Source: Ralstonia pickettii DTP0602
GTDB taxonomy: Bacteria; Pseudomonadota; Gammaproteobacteria; Burkholderiales; Burkholderiaceae
NCBI GenBank assembly: GCA_000471925.1
Contig: CP006667.1
Coordinates: 496,001-560,000 of the forward strand
Direction: 5' to 3'
Length of the DNA stretch: 64,000 bases
Below, piece by piece: positions 35,407 to 43,675 of this stretch. The position numbers and the translations under genes are program-made. Numbering within the stretch: the stretch's first letter is position 1; every line of letters begins with the position of its first letter. Below the pieces are notes generated by a model. It searched no databases. It was not told the DNA's origin and saw only the letters and a program-made list of their open reading frames with translations.

Positions 35407-37029
35407 ATGCGTGGCCGCGGCGCGTGGCTCGCGCGCAGTCTTGCCGCCGCGGTGCTGGCCTGTGCAGCCGCGGCGCTGGTGCCGGTCGCATTCGCGCAAG
35501 CGCCGGCGCAGGCGCCGGCGACGGTGCAGGGGCCACTGTGGTTCGCCCAGGGACGCCCAGTGCCGGAAGCCCGCCAGGCGGTCGACGCGCTCGCCGGTGT
35601 CGCCGCCGATGGGCTGGATCCCCGCGACTACGATGCCGACGCGCTGCGCCAGGCGGTGACCCAGGCGGCCACCGGCCCCGTGCTGCCACCCGACGCCGCG
35701 GCGCACCTCGATGCCGCGCTGACTGGCGCGATGGAGCGGATGCTGGCCGACCTGCACGCCGGCCGCGTCAACCCGCGCGCCGTCCACGCCAACTTCAGCC
35801 CGCCGGCCGACCGCCCCTTCGACGCCGCCATGGTGCTGCGCGATGCCGTGGCGCAGCACCGGCTGCCCGACGCCGTCCAGCAGGCCGCGCCGTCATTCCC
35901 ACTGTACGGCACGCTGCGCCAGGCGCTGGGCCGGTATCGCGAGATCGCCAGGCAGCCGGTCTGGTTGCAGCCACTGCCGGCGCTGCCCGGCAGCAAGCTC
36001 ACGCCGGGCCAGCGGTGGGCTGGCAACGTGGCGCTGGCCGCCCGCCTGGCCGGACTGGGCGACCTGCCGGCGGGGACGCCGGTGCCGCCGCGCTATGAAG
36101 GCGCGCTGGTCGACGGCGTCAAGGCGTTCCAGTCGCGGCACGGCCTGCAGCCCGATGGCGTGATCGGGCAGGCCACGCTGGCGCAACTCAACGCACCCAT
36201 CGCCAGCCGTGTGCGGCAGATCGAACTGACCATGGAGCGCATGCGTTGGACGCCGCTGGACGGTCCGCGCATGATCGTGGTCAACGTCCCCGAGTTCATG
36301 CTGCGCGCCTATGAAGTGCGCGACGGCAAGCTCGATATCAAGCTGGAAATGAAGGTGATCGTCGGCAAGGCGCTCGATACGCGCACGCCGCTGTTCAGTG
36401 AAGACATGCGCTATATCGAGTTCAGCCCGTACTGGAACGTGCCGCCGTCGATCGCCAAACGCGAGACCATCCCGCGCCTGCGCCAGGACCCCGGCTACTT
36501 CGACCGGCAAGGGCTGGAGTTCGTGACCGGCGACGGCAAGGCGGTGACCACGCTGTCAGAGGAGAACCTGGACGCGGTGCTCAATGGCCGCATGCGCATC
36601 CGCCAGCGCCCCGGCCCGGCGAATGCGCTGGGCGACATCAAGTTCGCGTTCCCCAACAACGAGAACATCTACCTGCACCACACGCCCACGCCGCAGCTGT
36701 TCAAGCGCGACCGGCGCGACTTCAGCCACGGTTGCATCCGCGTCGAGACGCCGGTTGCGCTGGCGCAGTTCGTGATGCAGGACATGCCGGAGTGGACCGA
36801 AGCGCGCATCCGCGATGCGATGGCGAGCCGCAAGTCGAAAACCGTGCGCCTGCAACAGCCCTTGCCCGTGGTGCTGGCCTACGGCACGGTCATCGCGCGG
36901 GCCGATGGTCGTGTATCCTTTCTCCCTGACATCTACGGCCACGATAAATTGCTGGACAACGCGCTGCGGCAACGCACCGGGCGCGCTACGCCGCCAGCAC
37001 TCGCACGCGCCAGGGGCTCGACGCCATGA
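35407..37029 (+). CDS. L,D-transpeptidase (YcbB/LdtD type)
   Basis: Periplasmic enzyme forming 3-3 crosslinks in peptidoglycan. From ATG 35407 the protein has 540 residues: signal peptide (ARSLAAAVLACAAAALVPVAF), a scaffold domain, a peptidoglycan-binding domain near GALVDGVKAFQSRHGLQPDG, then a YkuD catalytic domain with HHTPTPQLF and the Cys motif SHGCIRVETP near residue 440. The size and domain order match E. coli YcbB. Start 35308 would add 33 residues ahead of the signal. It is followed 30 bp later by a DUF882 gene, the ycbB-ycbK pairing of E. coli. Confidence 0.92.
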   Translation: MRGRGAWLARSLAAAVLACAAAALVPVAFAQAPAQAPATVQGPLWFAQGRPVPEARQAVDALAGVAADGLDPRDYDADALRQAVTQAATGPVLPPDAAAHLDAALTGAMERMLADLHAGRVNPRAVHANFSPPADRPFDAAMVLRDAVAQHRLPDAVQQAAPSFPLYGTLRQALGRYREIARQPVWLQPLPALPGSKLTPGQRWAGNVALAARLAGLGDLPAGTPVPPRYEGALVDGVKAFQSRHGLQPDGVIGQATLAQLNAPIASRVRQIELTMERMRWTPLDGPRMIVVNVPEFMLRAYEVRDGKLDIKLEMKVIVGKALDTRTPLFSEDMRYIEFSPYWNVPPSIAKRETIPRLRQDPGYFDRQGLEFVTGDGKAVTTLSEENLDAVLNGRMRIRQRPGPANALGDIKFAFPNNENIYLHHTPTPQLFKRDRRDFSHGCIRVETPVALAQFVMQDMPEWTEARIRDAMASRKSKTVRLQQPLPVVLAYGTVIARADGRVSFLPDIYGHDKLLDNALRQRTGRATPPALARARGSTP

Positions 37030-37059
37030 GGCGCGACTCGCACATCTAGAGGAAGTACC

Positions 37060-37647
37060 ATGACTGATGCGACGCGCAAGGCACGCCGCCGCTTTCTTCA
37101 TACCACCGGGACGCTGGCGCTGGCCGCGGGCCTGATGCCGCTCGCGCCGCGCAATGCGCTGGCCAGCCTGCCGGATGGACGCTCGCTGGCAAGCCTGCCA
37201 GACGCCCGCAAGCTCACTTTCGACCATACCCACACCGGCGAGCATATTTCGCTGGTCTACGCCGTGGGCGACCGCTTCCTGCCGGATGCGCTGAGTTCGC
37301 TCAACGGCTTCCTGCGCGACCATTATTCCGGCGCCGTAGGGGTGATCGATCCGCAGCTTTTCGAGGTGCTGTTCCGCGTGCGCCGCGAACTCGCCACCGA
37401 CAAGCCGTTCCAGGTCATCTCCGGCTACCGCAGCCCGGCTACCAACTCGCGGCTGCGCACCTCGCGCGGCGGCGGCGTGGCGAAGCACAGCCTGCATATG
37501 GACGGCAAGGCCATCGATATCCGCGTGCCGGGCGTTGCCCTGTCCGATGTGCGCGATGCCGCCAAGTCGTTGCAGGCCGGCGGCGTCGGTTTCTACCAGG
37601 GCGAGCAGTTCGTCCACCTCGACACCGGTCGCGTGCGCTACTGGTAA
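37060..37647 (+). CDS. DUF882/YcbK-like Tat-exported murein peptidase-family protein
   Basis: A 195-residue protein related to E. coli YcbK (MepK), an M15-like endopeptidase that cuts 3-3 peptidoglycan crosslinks. The N-terminus RKARRRFLHTTGTLALAAGL is a twin-arginine signal. The mature domain has FQVISGYRSPATNSRLR, KHSLHMDGKAIDIRVPG with the zinc His and Asp, and VHLDTGRVRYW at the end. A short duplication, LASLPDGRS-LASLPDARK, lies just after the signal. Being paired with an L,D-transpeptidase makes a cut-and-join partnership likely. Confidence 0.88.
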   Translation: MTDATRKARRRFLHTTGTLALAAGLMPLAPRNALASLPDGRSLASLPDARKLTFDHTHTGEHISLVYAVGDRFLPDALSSLNGFLRDHYSGAVGVIDPQLFEVLFRVRRELATDKPFQVISGYRSPATNSRLRTSRGGGVAKHSLHMDGKAIDIRVPGVALSDVRDAAKSLQAGGVGFYQGEQFVHLDTGRVRYW

Positions 37648-37859
37648 GCCGGCAAGCCGGTCTTTTTCCCGGGCCCTTGTCGCGGCCTTTGTCCTCTCTT
37701 TGCTTCATTCGCCCGCATGCGCCGGGCGAACGCTGACCTGCCTCCAGGGCGGCTGACGCTGCCGCAATTCCCCTTCCTGCCTTCCCATTGACCTCGCCCG
37801 CGCAAGCGGCGGCGCAGCATTGCATTTGCTCACTCAACTAAATCATATATATGAATTGG

Positions 37860-37888
37860 TTGACATGGATCATACCGTTACCTATGAT
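37860..37888 (+). promoter_or_regulatory. Sigma70 promoter of the sulfolactate operon
   Basis: TTGACA (37860-37865), a 17-bp spacer, and TATGAT (37883-37888) form a near-consensus promoter 35 bp before the suyA start. An AT-rich tract with CATATATATG lies just upstream and could act as an UP element. Such a strong promoter in a GC-rich genome suggests control by a repressor. Confidence 0.8.
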
Positions 37889-37889
37889 C
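37868..37889. promoter_or_regulatory. Inverted-repeat operator overlapping the suyA -10 box
   Basis: GATCATA-N8-TATGATC is a perfect 7-bp inverted repeat lying across the spacer and -10 of the promoter, the place where a bound repressor blocks RNA polymerase. The half-site TATGATC recurs upstream of the gntR gene at 42518-42524, supporting the GntR protein as its ligand. Confidence 0.6.
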
Positions 37890-37922
37890 AGTTCACCGAC
37901 GACCCATACCGAGGAGACAACG

Positions 37923-38204
37923 ATGATTCATGTAGTGCTGCACGACGCGAAGGACACCGTGGCGGTAGCCGTGGTGGAGGGGATCCAGTCCGGCACCACG
38001 CTGAATGCCTGGATCATGGATGAAGACAAGATCGTGACCGTGAAGGCCCTGCAGCCGATCCCTATCGGGCACAAGGTTGCGCTGCGCGACATGGAGCCCA
38101 ACGACACCGTCTACAAGTACGGCATCGACATCGGCAAGGTGGTGGCGCCGATCAAGGCGGGCGAGCACGCCCACGTGCACAACATCAAGACCAAGCGCTG
38201 GTAA
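37923..38204 (+). CDS. suyA: (2R)-3-sulfolactate sulfo-lyase small subunit (SAF domain)
   Basis: Small subunit of the lyase that splits (2R)-sulfolactate into pyruvate and sulfite. The 93-residue protein is a single SAF domain ([17 protein letters not shown], then [17 protein letters not shown] and [14 protein letters not shown]) homologous to the N-terminus of altronate dehydratase UxaA. GAGGAGACA precedes ATG 37923. The call as SuyA rather than an altronate or galactarate dehydratase part rests on the two dehydrogenases downstream, which match the slcC and comC racemising pair. Confidence 0.82.
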   Translation: MIHVVLHDAKDTVAVAVVEGIQSGTTLNAWIMDEDKIVTVKALQPIPIGHKVALRDMEPNDTVYKYGIDIGKVVAPIKAGEHAHVHNIKTKRW

Positions 38205-38257
38205 GCCCGCGCGCGCGCTTCCTCTCATCTCCCCACCAAATACCAGAGACCCAAGCC

Positions 38258-39433
38258 ATGTCCGTGATCGACCAAAACACCACCTTCTGGGGCTACCGCC
38301 GCGACAACGGTCGCGTCGGTGTGCGCAACCACGTCATCATCCTGCCGCTGGATGACCTGTCCAACGCGGCCGCCGAGGCCGTCGCCGTCGCGATCAAGGG
38401 CACCATGGCGATCCCGCACCCGTATGGCCGCCTGCAGTTCGGCCCGGATCTCGACCTGCATTTCCGCACGCTGATCGGCGCGGGCAGCAACCCCAATGTC
38501 GCCGCGGTGGTGGTGATCGGCATCGAAGAGGGCTGGACCAAGAAGGTCGTCGATGGCATCGCCAGGACCGGCAAGCCGGTGGTCGGCTTCGGCATCGAAG
38601 GCCATGGCGATCACGACACCATCATGCGCGCCTCGAAGGCGGCAAAGGAATACGTGCAGTACGCCACGGCGCTGCACCGCGTGGAGTGCCCGATCAACGA
38701 GCTGTGGGTATCGACCAAGTGCGGCGAGTCCGATACCACCTCGGGCTGCGGCGCCAACCCCACCGTCGGCAATGCCTTCGACAAGCTCCATCCGCTCGGC
38801 ACCACGCTGGTGTTCGGCGAGACCTCGGAGCTCACCGGCGGCGAGCATATCGTCGCCGCGCGCTGCGCCAACGACGAGGTGCGGCACCAGTTCATGGCCA
38901 TGTTCGAGCGCTACCAGGGCATGATCGACCGCTGGAAGACTTCGGACCTGTCGGAATCGCAACCGACCAAGGGCAATATCGCCGGCGGCCTCACCACCAT
39001 CGAAGAGAAGGCACTGGGCAACATCCAGAAGATTGGCAAGAAGTGCACGGTCGACGGGGTGCTGGACAAGGCCGAGGAGCCGACGCATCCGGGCCTGTGG
39101 TTCATGGATTCATCATCGGCCGCTGCCGAGATGGTGACCCTGTGCGCAGCCGCCGGGTACGTGGTGCATTTCTTCCCCACTGGTCAGGGCAACGTGATCG
39201 GCAACCCCATCCTGCCGGTGATCAAGCTGTGCGCCAATCCGCGCACGGTGCGGCTGATGAGCGAGCACATGGACGTGGATTGCTCCGGCCTGCTGCAGCG
39301 CGAGCAGACCCTGGACCAGACCGGCGACAAGCTGCTCGAGTGCATGCTCGCCACGATCAACGGTCGCTGGACGGCTGCGGAGGCGCTCGGCCACCGCGAG
39401 TTCGTGCTGACCCGCATCCACGAGTCGGCATGA
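38258..39433 (+). CDS. suyB: (2R)-3-sulfolactate sulfo-lyase large subunit (UxaA C-terminal family)
   Basis: Catalytic subunit of sulfolactate sulfo-lyase, 391 residues, of the altronate/galactarate dehydratase superfamily, which uses an iron centre. Conserved stretches include [20 protein letters not shown] at the N-terminus, [17 protein letters not shown] near residues 155-171, [19 protein letters not shown], and [20 protein letters not shown]. Its stop overlaps the slcC start by 4 bp. A bona fide hydro-lyase cannot be excluded by sequence alone. Confidence 0.82.
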   Translation: MSVIDQNTTFWGYRRDNGRVGVRNHVIILPLDDLSNAAAEAVAVAIKGTMAIPHPYGRLQFGPDLDLHFRTLIGAGSNPNVAAVVVIGIEEGWTKKVVDGIARTGKPVVGFGIEGHGDHDTIMRASKAAKEYVQYATALHRVECPINELWVSTKCGESDTTSGCGANPTVGNAFDKLHPLGTTLVFGETSELTGGEHIVAARCANDEVRHQFMAMFERYQGMIDRWKTSDLSESQPTKGNIAGGLTTIEEKALGNIQKIGKKCTVDGVLDKAEEPTHPGLWFMDSSSAAAEMVTLCAAAGYVVHFFPTGQGNVIGNPILPVIKLCANPRTVRLMSEHMDVDCSGLLQREQTLDQTGDKLLECMLATINGRWTAAEALGHREFVLTRIHESA

Positions 39434-40368
39434 TGAAGCGCATCTGCATCAGCGAGTTCATGGACTCGGCCGCGGTGCAGGTGCTGCGCCCGGGCTTCGA
39501 CCTGCAGTACGAGCCGGCCTGGGTGGAGCGCCGCGCCGAGCTGCTGGGTGCGTTGCCCGGAGCGCACGCGCTGATCGTGCGCAATCGCACCCAGGTCGAC
39601 GCGGCGCTGCTCGAGCGTGCGCCAGCGCTGCGCGTGGTCGGGCGGCTCGGGGTCGGGCTCGACAATATCGACGTCGAGGCCTGCCGCGAGCGCGGCATCC
39701 GCGTGATACCCGCGGCCGGCGCCAACGCGCGCTCGGTTGCCGAGTATGTGGTCACCACCGCCGCGATGCTGCTGCGCGGCGCATACGCCAGCAGCGCCGA
39801 GCTGGCCGCCGGCCAGTGGCCGCGTGCGCGATTGTCGGAGGGCAGGGAGGCGCTCGGCAAGACCCTGGGCCTGGTCGGCTTCGGCGACATCGGCAGGCAG
39901 GCGGCGGCGCTGGCGCAGGCTTTCGGCATGCAGGTGGTGGCCTGCGATCCGATGCTGGCGTCTGACGACCCGGTGTGGGCGCGCACAGGCGTGCGCAGCG
40001 TCTCGCTCGACACGCTGCTGGCGCAAGCCGATGCGGTCAGCCTGCATGTACCGCTGGTCGCCGCCACCCGGCACCTGATCGATGCGCAGCGGATCGCCGG
40101 CATGAAGCCGGGGGCCGTGCTGATCAATACCGCGCGCGGTGGCGTGGTCGACGAGGCGGCGCTGGCGCAGGCGCTCCGTGACGGTCACCTGGCCGGTGCG
40201 GCGCTCGATGTCTTCGAGCGCGAACCGTTGCCCGCGGACAGTGTGCTCGCGGGCGTGCCTAACCTGATCCTGACCCCACATATCGGCGGCGTGACGCGCG
40301 AGGCCAATGTGCGGGTCTCGATGATGATCGCGCAGCAGGTGCGGCAGACGCTGGAGGCCCTGTCATGA
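39430..40368 (+). CDS. slcC: (S)-sulfolactate dehydrogenase (D-2-hydroxyacid dehydrogenase family)
   Basis: NAD-dependent dehydrogenase oxidising (S)-sulfolactate to sulfopyruvate. The 312-residue protein has the family pattern: [32 protein letters not shown] near residues 74-88, the NAD loop [13 protein letters not shown] near residues 148-160, the catalytic Arg in [10 protein letters not shown], Glu in DVFEREPLP and His in LTPHIGG. Homologous 3-phosphoglycerate dehydrogenases look similar; the position between suyB and comC decides the call. It overlaps both neighbours by 4 bp. Confidence 0.8.
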   Translation: MMKRICISEFMDSAAVQVLRPGFDLQYEPAWVERRAELLGALPGAHALIVRNRTQVDAALLERAPALRVVGRLGVGLDNIDVEACRERGIRVIPAAGANARSVAEYVVTTAAMLLRGAYASSAELAAGQWPRARLSEGREALGKTLGLVGFGDIGRQAAALAQAFGMQVVACDPMLASDDPVWARTGVRSVSLDTLLAQADAVSLHVPLVAATRHLIDAQRIAGMKPGAVLINTARGGVVDEAALAQALRDGHLAGAALDVFEREPLPADSVLAGVPNLILTPHIGGVTREANVRVSMMIAQQVRQTLEALS

Positions 40369-41381
40369 GCCGCATGCCGATGGCTGAACTGGAGCGGCTG
40401 GCCAACGCCGCATTGCGCCGCGCGGGAGCGAGCGAGCTGCAGGCCGGTGCCACGGCCACGGCGCTGGTGCGGGCCGATGCCGTAGGGCTGGCGTCGCACG
40501 GCGTGTCGCGCGTGCCGATGTACGTCGCGCACCTGCGCGAGGATCGTGTCGACGGCAGGGCCAGGCCCGCGGTGCGGTCCGCCCGGGCCAGCGCGGCGCT
40601 GGTCGATGCGGGCTGCGGTTTCGCCTTCCCCGCGTGCGACCTGGCTATCGCCGAGGCGATGCGCCGCGCCAGCGAAACCGGCGTGGGCGTCGCGGCTGTC
40701 ACCAACAGCCACCATTTCGGCGCCGCGGCGCTACCGCTGGATGCCGTCGCGCGGGCCGGCATGGTGGGGATCGCGATGGGCAACTCGCCAGCGGCCATGC
40801 CCGCATGGGGCGGGCGCCGCCCGCTGTTCGGCACCAATCCGATTGCCGCCGCATTTCCGCGCCGGGAACGCTCGCCGGTGGTGATCGACCTGTCGCTCTC
40901 GGAAGTGGCGCGCGGCAAGATCATGGTAGCGGCGAAGCAGGGCAAGCCGATCCCGCTCGGCTGGGCGCTGGACGAGGCCGGCCAGCCGACTACCGATGCG
41001 CAGGCCGCGCTGCGCGGCTCGATGCTGCCGGCAGGCGGCGTCAAGGGCGCGATGCTCGCGCTGATGGTGGAGTTGCTGGTGACATCTCTGGCGGGTGCGC
41101 AGTTCGGCGCCGAGGCCGATTCATTCTTCAGCGATGCCGGCAATCGCCCCCGCATCGGGCAACTGTTCATGGTGCTGGACCCTGGCGCCTTCGCCGGCAC
41201 CGACGCGTATGCCGAGCGCGTCGAGGCGCTGCTGCAGGCGATGCTGGAAGACGAGGGCACACGCCTGCCCGGCGCGCGGCGCGATGCCGCACAGGCCGAT
41301 GCCGGGGCCAATGGCATTGAGGTTCCCGACGCCTTGCTCACCGAATTGCGCGCGCTCGCAGGCGAGGAGAGCCGCGCCTAG
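40365..41381 (+). CDS. comC: (2R)-3-sulfolactate dehydrogenase (malate/L-lactate dehydrogenase family)
   Basis: NAD(P)-dependent dehydrogenase of the Ldh_2 family, reducing sulfopyruvate to (R)-sulfolactate; with SlcC it racemises sulfolactate so that SuyAB can use both enantiomers. The 338-residue protein shows GLASHGVSRVPMYVAHL near residue 44, the catalytic His in NSHHFGAAALPLD, NSPAAMPAWGGRRPLFGTNP and PAGGVKGAMLALMVELL. Some homologues act on malate, lactate or ureidoglycolate. The ATG overlaps the slcC stop. Confidence 0.8.
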   Translation: MSRMPMAELERLANAALRRAGASELQAGATATALVRADAVGLASHGVSRVPMYVAHLREDRVDGRARPAVRSARASAALVDAGCGFAFPACDLAIAEAMRRASETGVGVAAVTNSHHFGAAALPLDAVARAGMVGIAMGNSPAAMPAWGGRRPLFGTNPIAAAFPRRERSPVVIDLSLSEVARGKIMVAAKQGKPIPLGWALDEAGQPTTDAQAALRGSMLPAGGVKGAMLALMVELLVTSLAGAQFGAEADSFFSDAGNRPRIGQLFMVLDPGAFAGTDAYAERVEALLQAMLEDEGTRLPGARRDAAQADAGANGIEVPDALLTELRALAGEESRA

Positions 41382-41448
41382 AAATTCATTCCACAACGAC
41401 AGCGGACCCGCCACGACGGGGCCGGCAACCACAAAACGGAGACACAGC

Positions 41449-42480
41449 ATGTATCGAGGTTTGATTCGCACCGCGCTCAGGTACGGTACCGGCGCTCTGG
41501 TCGTGTTGTCCGCAGTATCCACGCTGGCCGGGCTGGCGTCCGCGCCCGCGGCGGCGCAGGGGAACGCGCAGGCCTCCGTGCCCGCCAGCGATTATCCCGG
41601 CAAGCCGATCCGCTATGTCGTGCCATTCTCGGCCGGCGGGCTGACCGATATCATGGCCCGGCTGGTGGGGCATCAGCTGTCCGAGGAGTGGAAGCGGCCC
41701 GTGGTCGTCGACAACAAGCCCGGCGGCAACGCCAATATCGGCGCCGACCAGGTCGCCAAGGCGCCGGCCGATGGCTACACCTGGCTGGCGGTCACGCTGA
41801 CCCATGCGTCCAATGTCACGCTGTTCCCCAAACAGCCATTCAGCATGCAGAAGGACCTGGTGCCCGTGGCGCGCATTGCCTCGTCGCCGATGCTGGTGGT
41901 GGTGCCGGCCAGCTCGCCGATCAAGTCGATGAAGGACCTGGCCGCCGCGGCACAGAAGGGCAAGCTCAATGCCGGCTCCAGCGGCAACGGTACGCCGCCG
42001 CACCTGACCATGGCGCTGTTCGAAAGCCAGACCGGGACCAGCCTCACCCATGTGCCGTACAAGGGCGGCGCCCCGTCCATGACCGACCTGATCGGCGGGC
42101 AGATCGACGTGGTCTTCTCCAACTTCCCGGAGTCGCTGGCCTATGTGAAGGGTGGCAAGCTGCGCGCGCTGGCGGTGACGACGCGGGATCGGCATCCGCT
42201 GCTGCCCGATGTCCCCACCGTGGCCGAGGCGGGATTCCCCGACCTGATCGTCGAGAACTGGACCGGGCTGATGATGCCGGCGGGCACGCCCAGGCCGATT
42301 GTGGACAAGGTGTCGGCTTCGGTGGCGCGCATGCTGCAGGCCGACGCGCTGCGCGAGCGCATCGTCGCGGCCGGCTTCGCTCCGGCGCCGCAGACCAGCG
42401 GGCCCTTTGCCGAGTACTTCAACAGCGAGGTGACGCGCTGGGCGAAGCTGATCGAAGAGAAACATATCCGCGCGGAATGA
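41449..42480 (+). CDS. Bug/TctC-family periplasmic substrate-binding protein
   Basis: Tripartite tricarboxylate transporter receptor, 343 residues. A signal peptide (ALVVLSAVSTLAGLASAPAAAQ) is followed by the family signature YPGKPIRYVVPFSAGGLTDI, then VVVDNKPGGNANIGADQVAKA, LTHVPYKGGAPSMTDLIGGQ and PDVPTVAEAGFPDL. The membrane subunits TctA and TctB are not adjacent, which is common for the many Bug proteins of Cupriavidus and Bordetella. Its place in the operon suggests it binds sulfolactate or a related sulfonate. An AACGGAGAC Shine-Dalgarno precedes the ATG. Confidence 0.87.
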   Translation: MYRGLIRTALRYGTGALVVLSAVSTLAGLASAPAAAQGNAQASVPASDYPGKPIRYVVPFSAGGLTDIMARLVGHQLSEEWKRPVVVDNKPGGNANIGADQVAKAPADGYTWLAVTLTHASNVTLFPKQPFSMQKDLVPVARIASSPMLVVVPASSPIKSMKDLAAAAQKGKLNAGSSGNGTPPHLTMALFESQTGTSLTHVPYKGGAPSMTDLIGGQIDVVFSNFPESLAYVKGGKLRALAVTTRDRHPLLPDVPTVAEAGFPDLIVENWTGLMMPAGTPRPIVDKVSASVARMLQADALRERIVAAGFAPAPQTSGPFAEYFNSEVTRWAKLIEEKHIRAE

Positions 42481-42501
42481 CAGCGGCTGGCCGCCCAGGC
42501 G

Positions 42502-42524
42502 CTCCGGTATGCTCCGGTATGATC
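42502..42524 (+). repeat. Direct repeat with TATGATC half-site upstream of gntR
   Basis: CTCCGGTATG occurs twice in tandem (42502-42511 and 42512-42521), and the second copy runs into TATGATC (42518-42524), the half-site of the operator before suyA. The first copy gives TATGCTC. This may be where the GntR protein autoregulates its own gene. Confidence 0.45.
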
Positions 42525-42604
42525 TGGCTTATCTAGATGAATCGACCCGCGCAGCAGCCCCGCGAGGCAGGTGGCGGCGCGGGAACTCGGACAAGGAATT
42601 CAAG

Positions 42605-43345
42605 GTGGGTGCCAGATTTGATGCCGGCAGTGCGATCGGCGGGATCCTGTACAAGGATGTGAAGCAGGCCATCCTGTCCGCGCTGGCGGAGGGCGAGTGG
42701 AAGCCGGGGGAGGCCATCCCCTCAGAGCGCAAGCTGATCGAGCGCTTTGGCGTTTCGATCGGCACGCTGCGCAAGGCGATCGACGAGCTGGTGGCCGAAG
42801 GCATCATGATCCGCCACCAGGGCCGCGGCACCTTCGTGGCCACCCATCGGCAGGAGGACCACTTCTTCCGATTCTTCCGGATCGTGCACCAGGACGGGCA
42901 TCGCGAATATCCCACGGTACGGCTGGCGAGGTTTCGCCGCGCCAGGGCGGACAAGGAAGAGGCGGCCGCACTGGCGCTGGCGGTGGGCGATCCCGTGTTC
43001 CGCTTCACCAATGTGCTGTCGCTGGAGGGCGCGCCGATGATGATCGACGCCATCACGGTGCCGGAGGAGCGCTTCAAGGGCCTGACCGAAAAGCAGCTGC
43101 GCGAGCGGCCCAATACGCTCTACAACTTCTACCAGGACGCCTTCGGCATCAATATCATCCGTACCGAAGAACGCCTGCGCTCAGCACTGGCCGACGAGGA
43201 CGATCACGCCTTGCTGGGGGTCGCCGTCGGCAGCCCGCTGCTGAAGATCCTGCGCGTTGCCTCGTCGTATCACGACGAGCGGATCGAGTATCGCGTGTCG
43301 CGGCTTGATACGAGCCGGCACGAGTTCACGTTGTCGCAGCCGTAA
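42605..43345 (+). CDS. GntR-family (HutC/UTRA subfamily) transcriptional regulator
   Basis: Probable regulator of the sulfolactate operon, 246 residues from a GTG at 42605 preceded by AAGGAA. The N-terminal winged helix shows KDVKQAILSALAEGEWKPGE and PSERKLIERFGVSIGTLRKA, followed by IRHQGRGTFVATH. The C-terminal UTRA ligand-binding domain spans about residues 95-240. The ORF extends upstream to 42509 without a good start. It lies at the end of the operon, after the Bug gene, and the shared TATGATC half-site ties it to the suyA promoter. Ligand unknown; sulfolactate or sulfopyruvate is a guess from context. Confidence 0.87.
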   Translation: MGARFDAGSAIGGILYKDVKQAILSALAEGEWKPGEAIPSERKLIERFGVSIGTLRKAIDELVAEGIMIRHQGRGTFVATHRQEDHFFRFFRIVHQDGHREYPTVRLARFRRARADKEEAAALALAVGDPVFRFTNVLSLEGAPMMIDAITVPEERFKGLTEKQLRERPNTLYNFYQDAFGINIIRTEERLRSALADEDDHALLGVAVGSPLLKILRVASSYHDERIEYRVSRLDTSRHEFTLSQP

Positions 43346-43410
43346 AGCCATCATCGTCACGCGGCAGGCCAGCACCCTGCTGTGTGACACCTTCTGCGAT
43401 TCGCCAAAGA

Positions 43411-43446
43411 AAAAAGCCGCGAACCCAGGCGGGATCGCGGCTTTTT
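43411..43446. terminator. Bidirectional terminator after gntR and after tRNA-Met
   Basis: Twelve-base stem AAAAAGCCGCGA / TCGCGGCTTTTT with a 12-base loop. It has T-runs in both directions, so it can end the sulfolactate operon from the left and the tRNA transcript from the right. Confidence 0.88.
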
Positions 43447-43453
43447 AAATAGA

Positions 43454-43530
<77 letters not shown>

Positions 43531-43622
43531 AACGAAGACTGAGATTATACCTGGCCTTTCTAGGCTGTCAACACCTTCTTGCAAGGTTTTTTGAAGCGCA
43601 GCGCGGCCGCAGGCAACCGCCT

Positions 43623-43652
43623 AAAAAAACGGCAGGCTGGATGGCCTGCCGT
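43623..43652 (-). terminator. Intrinsic terminator of the MHS transporter gene
   Basis: Nine-base stem ACGGCAGGC / GCCTGCCGT with a six-base loop; on the minus strand it is followed by a run of seven T. It ends the leftward transporter transcript before the tRNA gene. Confidence 0.88.
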
Positions 43653-43675
43653 CGTCGTTGCCGGTCGAGCCGGCG

